DNA from: Cyanobacteria bacterium OH_SFB_17
GTDB taxonomy: Bacteria; Cyanobacteriota; Vampirovibrionia; Gastranaerophilales; Gastranaerophilaceae
DNA: 19,332 nucleotides
NCBI GenBank assembly: GCA_023395735.1
Contig: JAEWYI010000108.1
Span: 1-19,332 of the forward strand
Direction of reading: 5' to 3'
Numbering within the stretch: the first letter of the stretch is position 1; every line of letters starts with the position of its first letter. Shown here in pieces: positions 7,518 through 14,695 of the stretch. The notes beneath the pieces are model-generated. The model saw only the letters and a program-made list of their open reading frames with translations, had not been told where the DNA came from and ran no database searches. The position numbers were made by a program, and so were the translations under genes.

Positions 7518-8660
7518 TTATTTCCCATCAATCACTTCGCTTTTTATGTCACAACCTTTGATTTTGTCTTGATACAAATAGAGTCCGAACCAGACAAGAT
7601 TTTTTGAATAATAATCCTTTTTATTTCTCCAATTAATCGGATTTTCAACGTACGGCTCTAATTTTTGTGTATAAATTTCTTCCGCGATTTTTTTGTTATA
7701 TAAATTTATCGCAGGAATCAATATTGCAATCGAGCCTGGATATTCATTTTTATCCCGAAGTTCTCCATTATATTTATAATTTGTATACATTTTTCTTTCT
7801 GTTTTCCACTTTGAGACAAAAAACTTTGATTTTTCTAAAATCGGTTTTGCTCGTTTTTCTCCTGATTCTTTATAATCAATGTAAATACGTGCAAAAACCC
7901 TCACCGCATCGTAAGAAAAATCACTTCTTTCTGAATTATCCAAAAGAACATTTCCATCTTTTATTACAAACCAATTTGGCGGAAGCCCTGTTTTAGTAGC
8001 AGAAGTAGCCTTGTTTAGAAAATAATATGAAGAATCAATCAACATATTCCAATCATGAAGCTCATCGTATTTTTGAAAAAGCCTGAAAGAATAAGGTGAA
8101 AAATATGAAGGATTAAGTTCATTTTTTTCATCCATAGCTTGCTTATAACCCGGCATCAAAACAAGATGCCCATCAATTTGTTTTGTTTCTTCATCCCAAA
8201 TCGCTCTTATAATATTAAGCGCTTCTTCCAAATAATAATAACTTCCCCATTTTTCATAAGCCAAAAGAAGCGCTGTTGCAATATCAACATCAGCATCCGA
8301 GGCCGAATTGTTATCCAAAAGTTTATATTCACCCATCTCATTTTTGCCCCAAAGCCAGCCGAAAAGCTTGCCGTTTTGCTGCAAATTATATTTTGACCAC
8401 ATAAAAACTTTATCAAAGGTCTTTTTATCTTCCATAATTAAGCTCCTCAGCATCATATAAGACTGGCCTTCGGATGTGGTTACATCATTTTTTTCATAAT
8501 CAATAATTCGCCCGTCTTCGGACATAAAATTTGCTTTGTAATAATCATAACTTTTCATCAGGCAAAAATTGTCGCCTGCATTTCCGCTGACTTTAACCGA
8601 AATCACTGTGATAATAGCTATAACGGCTGTAATCGCTAATGTTATTTTAAGTTTTTGCAT
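7518..8660 (-). CDS. bcsZ: Glycoside hydrolase family 8 endoglucanase (BcsZ)
   Basis: Periplasmic endo-beta-1,4-glucanase that accompanies bacterial cellulose synthases and trims or edits the nascent glucan. The 380 aa begin with a signal peptide or anchor (about 4-24, hydrophobic). Family-8 marks are VTTSEGQSYMMLRSL with the general-acid glutamate E64, LFGWLWG (99-105), NSASDADVDIATALLLA with D122/D124 in the substrate cleft, and FSYDAVRV with the likely base D250. The length matches E. coli BcsZ (about 370 aa). The start overlaps the 3' end of the upstream bcsC-like gene by 14 bases, and bcsA begins eight bases after the stop, so all three are translationally linked. The N-terminal helix lacks a clear cleavage motif, so the enzyme may remain membrane-anchored. 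Confidence 0.9.
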   Translation of the reverse strand: MQKLKITLAITAVIAIITVISVKVSGNAGDNFCLMKSYDYYKANFMSEDGRIIDYEKNDVTTSEGQSYMMLRSLIMEDKKTFDKVFMWSKYNLQQNGKLFGWLWGKNEMGEYKLLDNNSASDADVDIATALLLAYEKWGSYYYLEEALNIIRAIWDEETKQIDGHLVLMPGYKQAMDEKNELNPSYFSPYSFRLFQKYDELHDWNMLIDSSYYFLNKATSATKTGLPPNWFVIKDGNVLLDNSERSDFSYDAVRVFARIYIDYKESGEKRAKPILEKSKFFVSKWKTERKMYTNYKYNGELRDKNEYPGSIAILIPAINLYNKKIAEEIYTQKLEPYVENPINWRNKKDYYSKNLVWFGLYLYQDKIKGCDIKSEVIDGK

Positions 8661-11600
8661 TTTTCTTGAACCCCCTTATAATTGCGTTAACTAAAAAGTA
8701 ATGGCGTTGGACTTCCGCATAATTGTAATAATTGTAAGATGCGTTTATATCGATATGGTCATTAACTTTGTAAGAAATATATGGAGCAAATCCCCATGTA
8801 AAGCTCGTTTGATGTTGCTGCTCCGCATTTTGATAACCTGCAAAACATGAAAATCCGTATTTCAGGTTATATTTTTTATTTTCGCCTTCAACTTTTATAT
8901 TTCCTGTTTCTGCCGTGAAAAAGCCCGGGCTGAAATATCCTCCATAAAGAACTCCCGCGCTGTTGTATATATCAAGCAAGTTGTATTGATACCCAGAATT
9001 GTAAGTTACTACATCAAGCGAGACTTTTTGAATCCATTTGTTTCTTGGGTTCTCATAAATAGGCCGCCCGACGCCAAGCATACCTTCTAGATATTGGTTG
9101 GTCGGAAGGTTTTGCGCAGTAATCAGTCCATAAGTCCCTCTGCCAAAAGAATAAAATCTGTTTGGCAACTTTGCTTCATATTCAAGATAAACTCTGTTAT
9201 CAATTGCCCGCCCAGTGTAAACACCATCAATATATTGCCCGACTGCAGAAAGATAAGACTGGATTATGTTATCGCGTTTGAAGCCTAATTTTAAATTAAA
9301 TTTGTCGTTAAAATAATATTTAACCCAGCTGTCTGTATTTATAAGTGCGCCGCCAAATTGAAAAGCCTTTACTCCAATATCTGCTCTGTATTCAAAATTT
9401 CTCGTTGGACGGGCTTGAACGCCTCCCCTAAATTCATTTGTAACATTGGTTAAAAAATAAGGAGAGCCTGAATAATAAACATGCACATTATATTCCATAA
9501 AAACATTAGCATTTTTTGCAGTATTTTCACTCAAATGAATCCCCATCGTAAACATGTCTAAATTGAATTCATCTGCCAATTGTTGGATTAAAAATGAATA
9601 TTTTGGAACAATTGTAATCGCATTGTCGCGCTTAATTTTATATTTAATTTTTTCTGCATTTGCCCCATAAAGCCCAGAAAGCATAGGTTTTGCATCCGTG
9701 TTCATATCCAAATCGTAAAAAATTTGCGCCTTCATAAGCTTCGCCTCATCGTTTTGCGGAAGTGAATCAAGAACCTCAAGAGCGCTTAATTTTTCATCAT
9801 TAGCAATATAAGAATGTGCAACTGCTATTTTTGCAGGCTCATACGAAGGATTTTCTCTTAAAAGAGAATATAAGATTTTTCTAGATTTTTCATAATTTTT
9901 TTTATCTATTTCTAAAGAACCCAACCCAAGCTTTGCTTCTTTATTCTCTGGAGAAACTTGTAACACTTCATTATAAAGCTCACTTGCTGCGCTTATATGA
10001 CCAAGCATCCTGTAACAAAAAGCCAAATTATTTTTTACAATGTCATCTTTTGAATCCAACAAAGATGCCCTGTAGTAATAATTTGCAGCTTTTGTATATT
10101 GTTCATTTTTTAAATTCAAATCCCCTTGTACAATGTAGCCCTCTTTTGTGTTCAAAAGATTATTTTCTTTTATAACAAAATAAGCCTGATAGGTTTTTTG
10201 CTGAGCTAGAAGCGAATTAAGATAAGCTTTTACAATTTTTTCATCACTTCTTTCTTTTTGATACAAAGGCTCCAAGATATTTTCTGCTTCAGCAAAATTC
10301 TTGTCCGCCATATACAGATTTGCAAGCTCTAATTTGTACTCTGTTTTTGGATATTTTGCAACAAGTTTCTCAAAATAAGCTGTAGCCTGCGTAAAATCTT
10401 TCTGCATTGAATACAAATCGCCTATTAATTTGAGTAATTTTTCAGAGTTTGGCTCAAAAGTAAGAAGTTTTTCACTGTAAAAAATCGACTTATCCCAATT
10501 TTGGCCTGCAAGAGAATATTCTTGGGCAAGAGATATTAATTTTTTGTCGTTTGGATAATCTTGTAGCAAATTTTCAACAATCGAAAGTGAATTTTGGATA
10601 TTACCTATTTTGGAATTTAAAAAGGCAACAAATATTTTTTCGTCTTTAGAAAGTTCTTTTATTTGACTTATTTTTTCCATATAAGATATCGCTTTTTTAA
10701 AATCATTTTGAGAGCTTGAGATATCTGCACCATGCCTCAATAATTTTAAATTTGCGGGCTCTTCTTTAAGCATTTTATTCAAGTAGTCTTCGGCAAGAAA
10801 AAGCTGATTTTTTTTCCAAGCGTCATAAAAAAGTTTTTCATTCTGCTTAAAAGCTGATAACTTTGGAGGGACGTAAACTTTTGAAGGAAGTGAACCTGAA
10901 TATTTTTCTGCTTTTTTAGGGTTTTTCATCATAACAGTGTAGTTGTAGCTTGATTTTACGTGTTCGCTTTTGTCTCCCGATGCCATAAGTGCTTCATAGA
11001 GTTTCGCCGCTTTGTCCCATTCTTTATTTTTTTCGTAAAGTCCTGCAAGTTTATATTTTATTCCTGTGTCTTTGGGGTTTACAGAAATCAATTTTTTTAC
11101 ATATTCCTCTTGAAGTTTAAAATCATTAAGCTCTTCTGCCAATCTTATTACCTTGTTTAACGGTCCGCTGTCTTTTGGGTGAAGATTCGAATATCTTATT
11201 GAATACTTTAGAGAAGCTTTTTTGTCTTTGAGTTTTTCTGATGCAATAAGACAAGAAGAGGTTAATTCAACATCCATAGAGGATGTTGGAAGCATAGAAC
11301 AAAGCTTTTTGACATTTTTCCAATCATTTTTCCAAGCATAGTTGTTTATCAAAGATTCGTAAAGCTCATTGTTATAATTTTTATTGAAATTTTCGGCTAA
11401 TGCTTTCTTTTTAAACTCATCATAAGACATTTTTCCGTTTTTAATTCTGCATAAATATTTTTTAAACAGATATTTTTTGTCTTTTGACATTACATATAAC
11501 TTGTCATAAAGCTTTTCGGCTTTGTCAAAATATTTGTTTCTCTCACAGAAGCCCGCGTATTCTTCAATTACTTTTTTATCTTTTCCATAATAATACATAG

Positions 11601-11772
11601 CCTTTTCGAATAGATGAAAAGCCGAAGCGTGGTTGTTTCTTTTTTCAGCATCAAGAGCGTTGTTTATAAAATTTTGTTTGTAGTCTTTTTTCTTAAAAAT
11701 GAAAGCATTTGCAGGCGAAACATTTGAAGCGAGGCAAAAGAAAATTAGAAATGAAACAATAAACCTCTGCAT
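8647..11772 (-). CDS. bcsC: TPR / outer-membrane beta-barrel cellulose export protein (BcsC-like)
   Basis: Large secreted protein (1041 aa) expected to carry the glucan from the periplasm through the outer membrane. A signal peptide with an ANA|F cleavage site at residue 23 is followed by about 680 residues of helix pairs with TPR spacing and consensus (for example NNLAFCYRMLGHISAASELY and KAANYYYRASLLD). From about residue 717 the pattern changes to alternating aromatic beta-strands with Gly/Asn turns. The segment GVLYGGYFSPGFF (941-953) resembles the GGYFSP motif of the BcsC C-terminal domain. It is slightly shorter than E. coli BcsC (1157 aa). First gene of the operon, with AGGAG a few bases before the ATG. 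Overall identity to BcsC looks low and other TPR-porins (PgaA, AlgK/AlgE type) share this layout; the neighbours make cellulose the best reading. Confidence 0.8.
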   Translation of the reverse strand: MQRFIVSFLIFFCLASNVSPANAFIFKKKDYKQNFINNALDAEKRNNHASAFHLFEKAMYYYGKDKKVIEEYAGFCERNKYFDKAEKLYDKLYVMSKDKKYLFKKYLCRIKNGKMSYDEFKKKALAENFNKNYNNELYESLINNYAWKNDWKNVKKLCSMLPTSSMDVELTSSCLIASEKLKDKKASLKYSIRYSNLHPKDSGPLNKVIRLAEELNDFKLQEEYVKKLISVNPKDTGIKYKLAGLYEKNKEWDKAAKLYEALMASGDKSEHVKSSYNYTVMMKNPKKAEKYSGSLPSKVYVPPKLSAFKQNEKLFYDAWKKNQLFLAEDYLNKMLKEEPANLKLLRHGADISSSQNDFKKAISYMEKISQIKELSKDEKIFVAFLNSKIGNIQNSLSIVENLLQDYPNDKKLISLAQEYSLAGQNWDKSIFYSEKLLTFEPNSEKLLKLIGDLYSMQKDFTQATAYFEKLVAKYPKTEYKLELANLYMADKNFAEAENILEPLYQKERSDEKIVKAYLNSLLAQQKTYQAYFVIKENNLLNTKEGYIVQGDLNLKNEQYTKAANYYYRASLLDSKDDIVKNNLAFCYRMLGHISAASELYNEVLQVSPENKEAKLGLGSLEIDKKNYEKSRKILYSLLRENPSYEPAKIAVAHSYIANDEKLSALEVLDSLPQNDEAKLMKAQIFYDLDMNTDAKPMLSGLYGANAEKIKYKIKRDNAITIVPKYSFLIQQLADEFNLDMFTMGIHLSENTAKNANVFMEYNVHVYYSGSPYFLTNVTNEFRGGVQARPTRNFEYRADIGVKAFQFGGALINTDSWVKYYFNDKFNLKLGFKRDNIIQSYLSAVGQYIDGVYTGRAIDNRVYLEYEAKLPNRFYSFGRGTYGLITAQNLPTNQYLEGMLGVGRPIYENPRNKWIQKVSLDVVTYNSGYQYNLLDIYNSAGVLYGGYFSPGFFTAETGNIKVEGENKKYNLKYGFSCFAGYQNAEQQHQTSFTWGFAPYISYKVNDHIDINASYNYYNYAEVQRHYFLVNAIIRGFKKNAKT

Positions 11773-11786
11773 GCTCTCTCCTGACT

Positions 11787-11816
11787 ATAATAACTACAAA
11801 TTTATATTAAAATCAA
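11787..11816 (-). promoter_or_regulatory. Candidate promoter of the bcs operon
   Basis: On the minus strand TTGATT (11811-11816) and TATTAT (11787-11792) are separated by 18 bases. The implied start falls right at the AGGAG ribosome binding site, giving a very short leader, so another promoter in the 164-base divergent region remains possible. Confidence 0.35.
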
Positions 11817-11921
11817 AGCACGCTAATTCAATTACTCACATGTGCATAAATTCAAAATATAATTCAAATTTTAATCATTATGAATTTGTTTTGTTGAAAT
11901 TAAGATAAAAAAAGATTTGTA

Positions 11922-11930
11922 TGCTAAAAT
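11922..11930 (+). promoter_or_regulatory. Extended -10 element of ruvB
   Basis: TGCTAAAAT (extended -10, hexamer 11925-11930) ends six bases before the ruvB ATG, with no good -35. The predicted start of transcription coincides with the ATG, suggesting a leaderless message. Confidence 0.45.
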
Positions 11931-11936
11931 TATCTT

Positions 11937-13001
11937 ATGGCAATTATTTCAGACGATGATAATTTTGATAATATAAAAGAAGAAAGATGTGTCAACATCA
12001 AGCCTGAAGCTATCGAATTTGACAAAAGTTTTGAGAACAACATCAGGCCAAAAACTTTTGGCACATATATAGGTCAAAGCGCTTTAAAAGAAACATTAAA
12101 AATTTCGATAGAAGCTGCGAAAAAACGTGAACTTCCGCTCGACCACTTGCTTTTTTACGGCCCTCCGGGCCTTGGAAAAACCACTCTTGCAGGCGTTATA
12201 GCTACAGAAATGGGTGTGGATATAAAAATCACATCTGCTCCTGCACTTGAGCGTCCAAGAGATATCATAGGGATTTTAATGTCTTTAAAAGGTGGCGAAA
12301 TCCTATTTATCGACGAAATTCACAGATTGAACAAAGTTGCAGAAGAAATATTATATCCGGCGATGGAAGATTTTTTTCTCGATATGACTACAGGAAAAAG
12401 CCAATCTGTAAAAACTTTAAGAATACCTGTTCCAAAATTCACTTTAATTGGCGCAACAACAAAAGCAGGGGCTCTTTCAGGACCTTTAAGAGATAGATTC
12501 GGGATTGTCCACAGGCTTGAATTTTATTCAATCGAAGAACTGTCGCAAGTTGTTAAAAGAACAGCATCTATTTTGGAGCTCGAAATTTCTGACGAAGGCG
12601 CATTTGCAATAGCAAGAAGATCAAGAGGAACCCCGAGGATTGCAAACAGACTTGTAAAAAGGGTTGCTGATTATGCTCTTGTCAAATACGACGGAAAAAT
12701 CACAGAAAAAATTGCAAACGAATCACTGGATTGCCTTAAAATAGATGATTTGGGGCTGGATAATACAGACAGGTGTTTGCTGAAACTTATTATAGAAAAA
12801 TTTGACGGCGGGCCTGTCGGGATAGAAACAATTTCAGCTGCACTTGGTGAAGATGTTAGAACAATCGAAGATGTTTGCGAACCTTATCTTTTACAGTCAG
12901 GTTTCTTGCAAAGGACTCCTCGAGGAAGAAAAGTTTCGCCTGAAGCATTAAGATATTTGGGGTATAAAAATGCAAATGAACAAAAAAGTTTTTTTGAATA
13001 A
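11937..13001 (+). CDS. ruvB: Holliday junction branch-migration ATPase RuvB
   Basis: AAA+ motor that, with RuvA, drives branch migration of Holliday junctions during recombination and repair. The 354 aa show IRPKTFGTYIGQ near residue 36, Walker A GPPGLGKTT (75-83), Walker B LFIDEIHRL (123-131), sensor-1 GATTKAGALSGPL (172-184) followed by the RDRFGI arginine-finger region, sensor-2 RGTPRIANRL, and the winged-helix C-terminus with GGPVGIETISAALGED and TPRGRKVSPEALRYLG. Length is typical of the family. No ribosome binding site precedes the ATG; translation may be leaderless. ruvA and ruvC are not adjacent. The 3' end overlaps the next gene by 32 bases, so the two are co-transcribed. Confidence 0.97.
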   Translation: MAIISDDDNFDNIKEERCVNIKPEAIEFDKSFENNIRPKTFGTYIGQSALKETLKISIEAAKKRELPLDHLLFYGPPGLGKTTLAGVIATEMGVDIKITSAPALERPRDIIGILMSLKGGEILFIDEIHRLNKVAEEILYPAMEDFFLDMTTGKSQSVKTLRIPVPKFTLIGATTKAGALSGPLRDRFGIVHRLEFYSIEELSQVVKRTASILELEISDEGAFAIARRSRGTPRIANRLVKRVADYALVKYDGKITEKIANESLDCLKIDDLGLDNTDRCLLKLIIEKFDGGPVGIETISAALGEDVRTIEDVCEPYLLQSGFLQRTPRGRKVSPEALRYLGYKNANEQKSFFE

Positions 13002-14130
13002 TTTTTCCGCACACAAAATAATATCGATGTTTTTCGTTTTTATTTTGACTTTAAGCTCTATAATTCCTGCGTTTGCAGTTGATGAAAACAAACCTGTTTT
13101 GCCTTCTGAAATCGGTCAGATAATATCTGTAGAAACTTTTGGCCAACAAAAATTTTCCTCCACCGGAGAACTCAATCAAACAAATCAAAGTGTAGAAATT
13201 AAAGTTATTTCAGGTGCCCACAAAGGCCAAAAAGTTATTGTTGACAATGTTCTTATGGGAAACCCAGCCTATGACATAAGCCTAAAGAAAGGCGATAAAG
13301 TAATTCTCCACGCCGAACAAGAAGATGGAGGAGTAAACTTTTTTATTGCTGATAAGCAAAGAGTCAATGTTTTATACGTTTTGGCGTTTATATTTTTTGC
13401 TTTGCTTGTTGCTGTCGGACAAAAAAAAGGATTCCACAGTCTCGTTTCAATATTGATAACATTGGGGCTGATTTTTTGGGTTTTAACCCCTTTGATTTTA
13501 AAGGGGATTAATCCAATTTTTGCTACAGTTTTTGTCTGCATAATAGCGTCAGTTGCAGCAATTTATTTGGTCGGGGGCTTTAATGCAAAAAGCAGTGCAG
13601 CAATTTTAGGAACAGTTTTAAGTTTGACGGTCGCAGGTATTTTATCAATAATAACAATAAAATTTGCCTATCTAACGGGTTTTTCATCAGAAGAAAGCTT
13701 GTTTTTATTTTCGGCACATCCGAATCTAAATTTTGTCGGTGTACTTGCATCCTCAATGATAATAGGAGCCTTGGGCGCTCTTATGGATATAGGAATGTCT
13801 ATTTCAAGCACGGTTAATGAATTATTCGAATCCAACCCGAAGATGGAGGTTATGGAGCTTTTTAATTCGGGGATGAATGTAGGAAAAGATATTATCGGAA
13901 CTATGGCAAACACGCTTATTCTTGCATATTTAGGCGGTGCTCTTTCTCTTGTGTTGTTGTCAAATAATATCGATATGCAAAAGTTTTTTAACTTAAATCA
14001 AGTCGCGACAGAAATTTCTTCTGCGCTCATTGGAAGCATTGCAATTGTTCTGTGTGTTCCTATTACTGCAATCATTGCCGCATTTATGATTAGAAAATAC
14101 GACAAACAAAAAGTTGAGATTGAAAAATAA
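12970..14130 (+). CDS. YibE/F-family multi-pass membrane protein
   Basis: Member of the poorly understood YibE/F family, recognised by layout and by the conserved segment GALGALMDIGMSISS (266-280). A signal peptide (about 15-36, ending AFA|V) is followed by a small beta-rich extracytoplasmic domain (about 48-128, with GAHKGQKVIVDN). Seven hydrophobic helices follow at about 132-150, 155-177, 181-202, 208-232, 253-280, 307-331 and 350-374. Transport has been suggested for the family, but no substrate is established. The start at 12970 overlaps ruvB; a G-rich TTGGGG lies about seven bases before it. An in-frame ATG at 12976 is the alternative and changes only two residues. Co-transcription with ruvB looks like operon compaction rather than shared function. 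Confidence 0.85.
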   Translation: MQMNKKVFLNNFSAHKIISMFFVFILTLSSIIPAFAVDENKPVLPSEIGQIISVETFGQQKFSSTGELNQTNQSVEIKVISGAHKGQKVIVDNVLMGNPAYDISLKKGDKVILHAEQEDGGVNFFIADKQRVNVLYVLAFIFFALLVAVGQKKGFHSLVSILITLGLIFWVLTPLILKGINPIFATVFVCIIASVAAIYLVGGFNAKSSAAILGTVLSLTVAGILSIITIKFAYLTGFSSEESLFLFSAHPNLNFVGVLASSMIIGALGALMDIGMSISSTVNELFESNPKMEVMELFNSGMNVGKDIIGTMANTLILAYLGGALSLVLLSNNIDMQKFFNLNQVATEISSALIGSIAIVLCVPITAIIAAFMIRKYDKQKVEIEK

Positions 14131-14173
14131 AAAAACCCTCAACTTAAAACGCATTTGCGCATAGCTGAGGTTT
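14131..14173 (-). terminator. Terminator between convergent yibE/F and DUF2023-like genes
   Basis: AAACC(C)TCA (14133-14141) pairs with TGAGGTTT (14166-14173) with one bulged base. A small inner hairpin CGCA/TGCG may stack inside. The T-tract is long only on the minus strand (TTTTTTTATTTTT), so it mainly serves the small minus-strand gene, with weaker function on the plus strand. Confidence 0.55.
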
Positions 14174-14201
14174 AATAAAGACTTCTTTCTAATATTTACA
14201 A

Positions 14202-14525
14202 TTAAGCTGTCATCTGTTTTCTGTTTAAAAATCTGTCGTACTGCTGAGGTTTGCCATAACCTAGCATCATTCCCAAAATAAAATCTTCTTCTACAGACAA
14301 TTTATTCAACTCCTCACAAGAAAATTGCTCAAGAATTTTTATGCAAGACTGCATCCCAAAAAATACGTTAATTTTATTATCTTCTATTGCACAAATTTTA
14401 TTAGCTATACCCTGCTTGTCCAAAGATTTTTTTATCTTTTCTTCAAATTTATCCGAACATGTCCAAAGACACAAATCCCTAAGCCCTTTTTGAAACTCAT
14501 AAACCAACTGGTAAAATACGTCCAT
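14202..14525 (-). CDS. Small protein resembling DUF2023 (107 aa)
   Basis: Small cytoplasmic protein without signal or membrane segment. The start at 14525 (MDVFYQLVYEF) is preferred over an in-frame ATG 12 codons upstream because GGAGG lies six bases before it. The N-terminal YEFQKGLRDLCLWT, central NVFFGMQSC and C-terminal LSVEEDFILGMMLGYGKPQQYDRFL segments match my recollection of DUF2023, a small alpha/beta family of unknown function known from Helicobacter and relatives. That match is from memory and needs a profile search. Cysteines occur in the pattern LCLWTC, then C45, C63 and C70; no obvious metal site. Divergent from pfp and convergent with yibE/F, so it stands alone. Confidence 0.75.
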   Translation of the reverse strand: MDVFYQLVYEFQKGLRDLCLWTCSDKFEEKIKKSLDKQGIANKICAIEDNKINVFFGMQSCIKILEQFSCEELNKLSVEEDFILGMMLGYGKPQQYDRFLNRKQMTA

Positions 14526-14646
14526 ACAAATCCTCCAACAAAATAATCCCAACATTCGCACTCATATAAAAAGACGTTTCTCCTCTGATTTTGTTTCTGC
14601 CAATTGAATAAAAACATTTTTACCAAACTGTGCAACAGGCGCATTT

Positions 14647-14686
14647 TTGTTGTAAAATATTGATTGATGGTACACTTAAAAAAGGA
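14647..14686 (+). promoter_or_regulatory. Candidate pfp promoter and ribosome binding site
   Basis: TTGTTG (14647-14652), 18-base spacer, TACACT (14671-14676); an alternative -10 is TAAAAT at 14653-14658. AAAGGA (14681-14686) lies nine bases before the ATG at 14696 and is a good ribosome binding site. Using TACACT would place the start of transcription very near the ribosome binding site, so the TAAAAT option cannot be dismissed. Confidence 0.35.
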
Positions 14687-14695
14687 TAAAAAAAT

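Noticed and set aside
14526..14561. Upstream ATG for the DUF2023-like gene
   Set aside because: GGAGG is placed six bases before the ATG at 14525, and the added residues do not look like the family.
14432..14644. Minus-strand frame overlapping the DUF2023-like gene
   Set aside because: It overlaps a better-supported gene in another frame and has no recognisable features.
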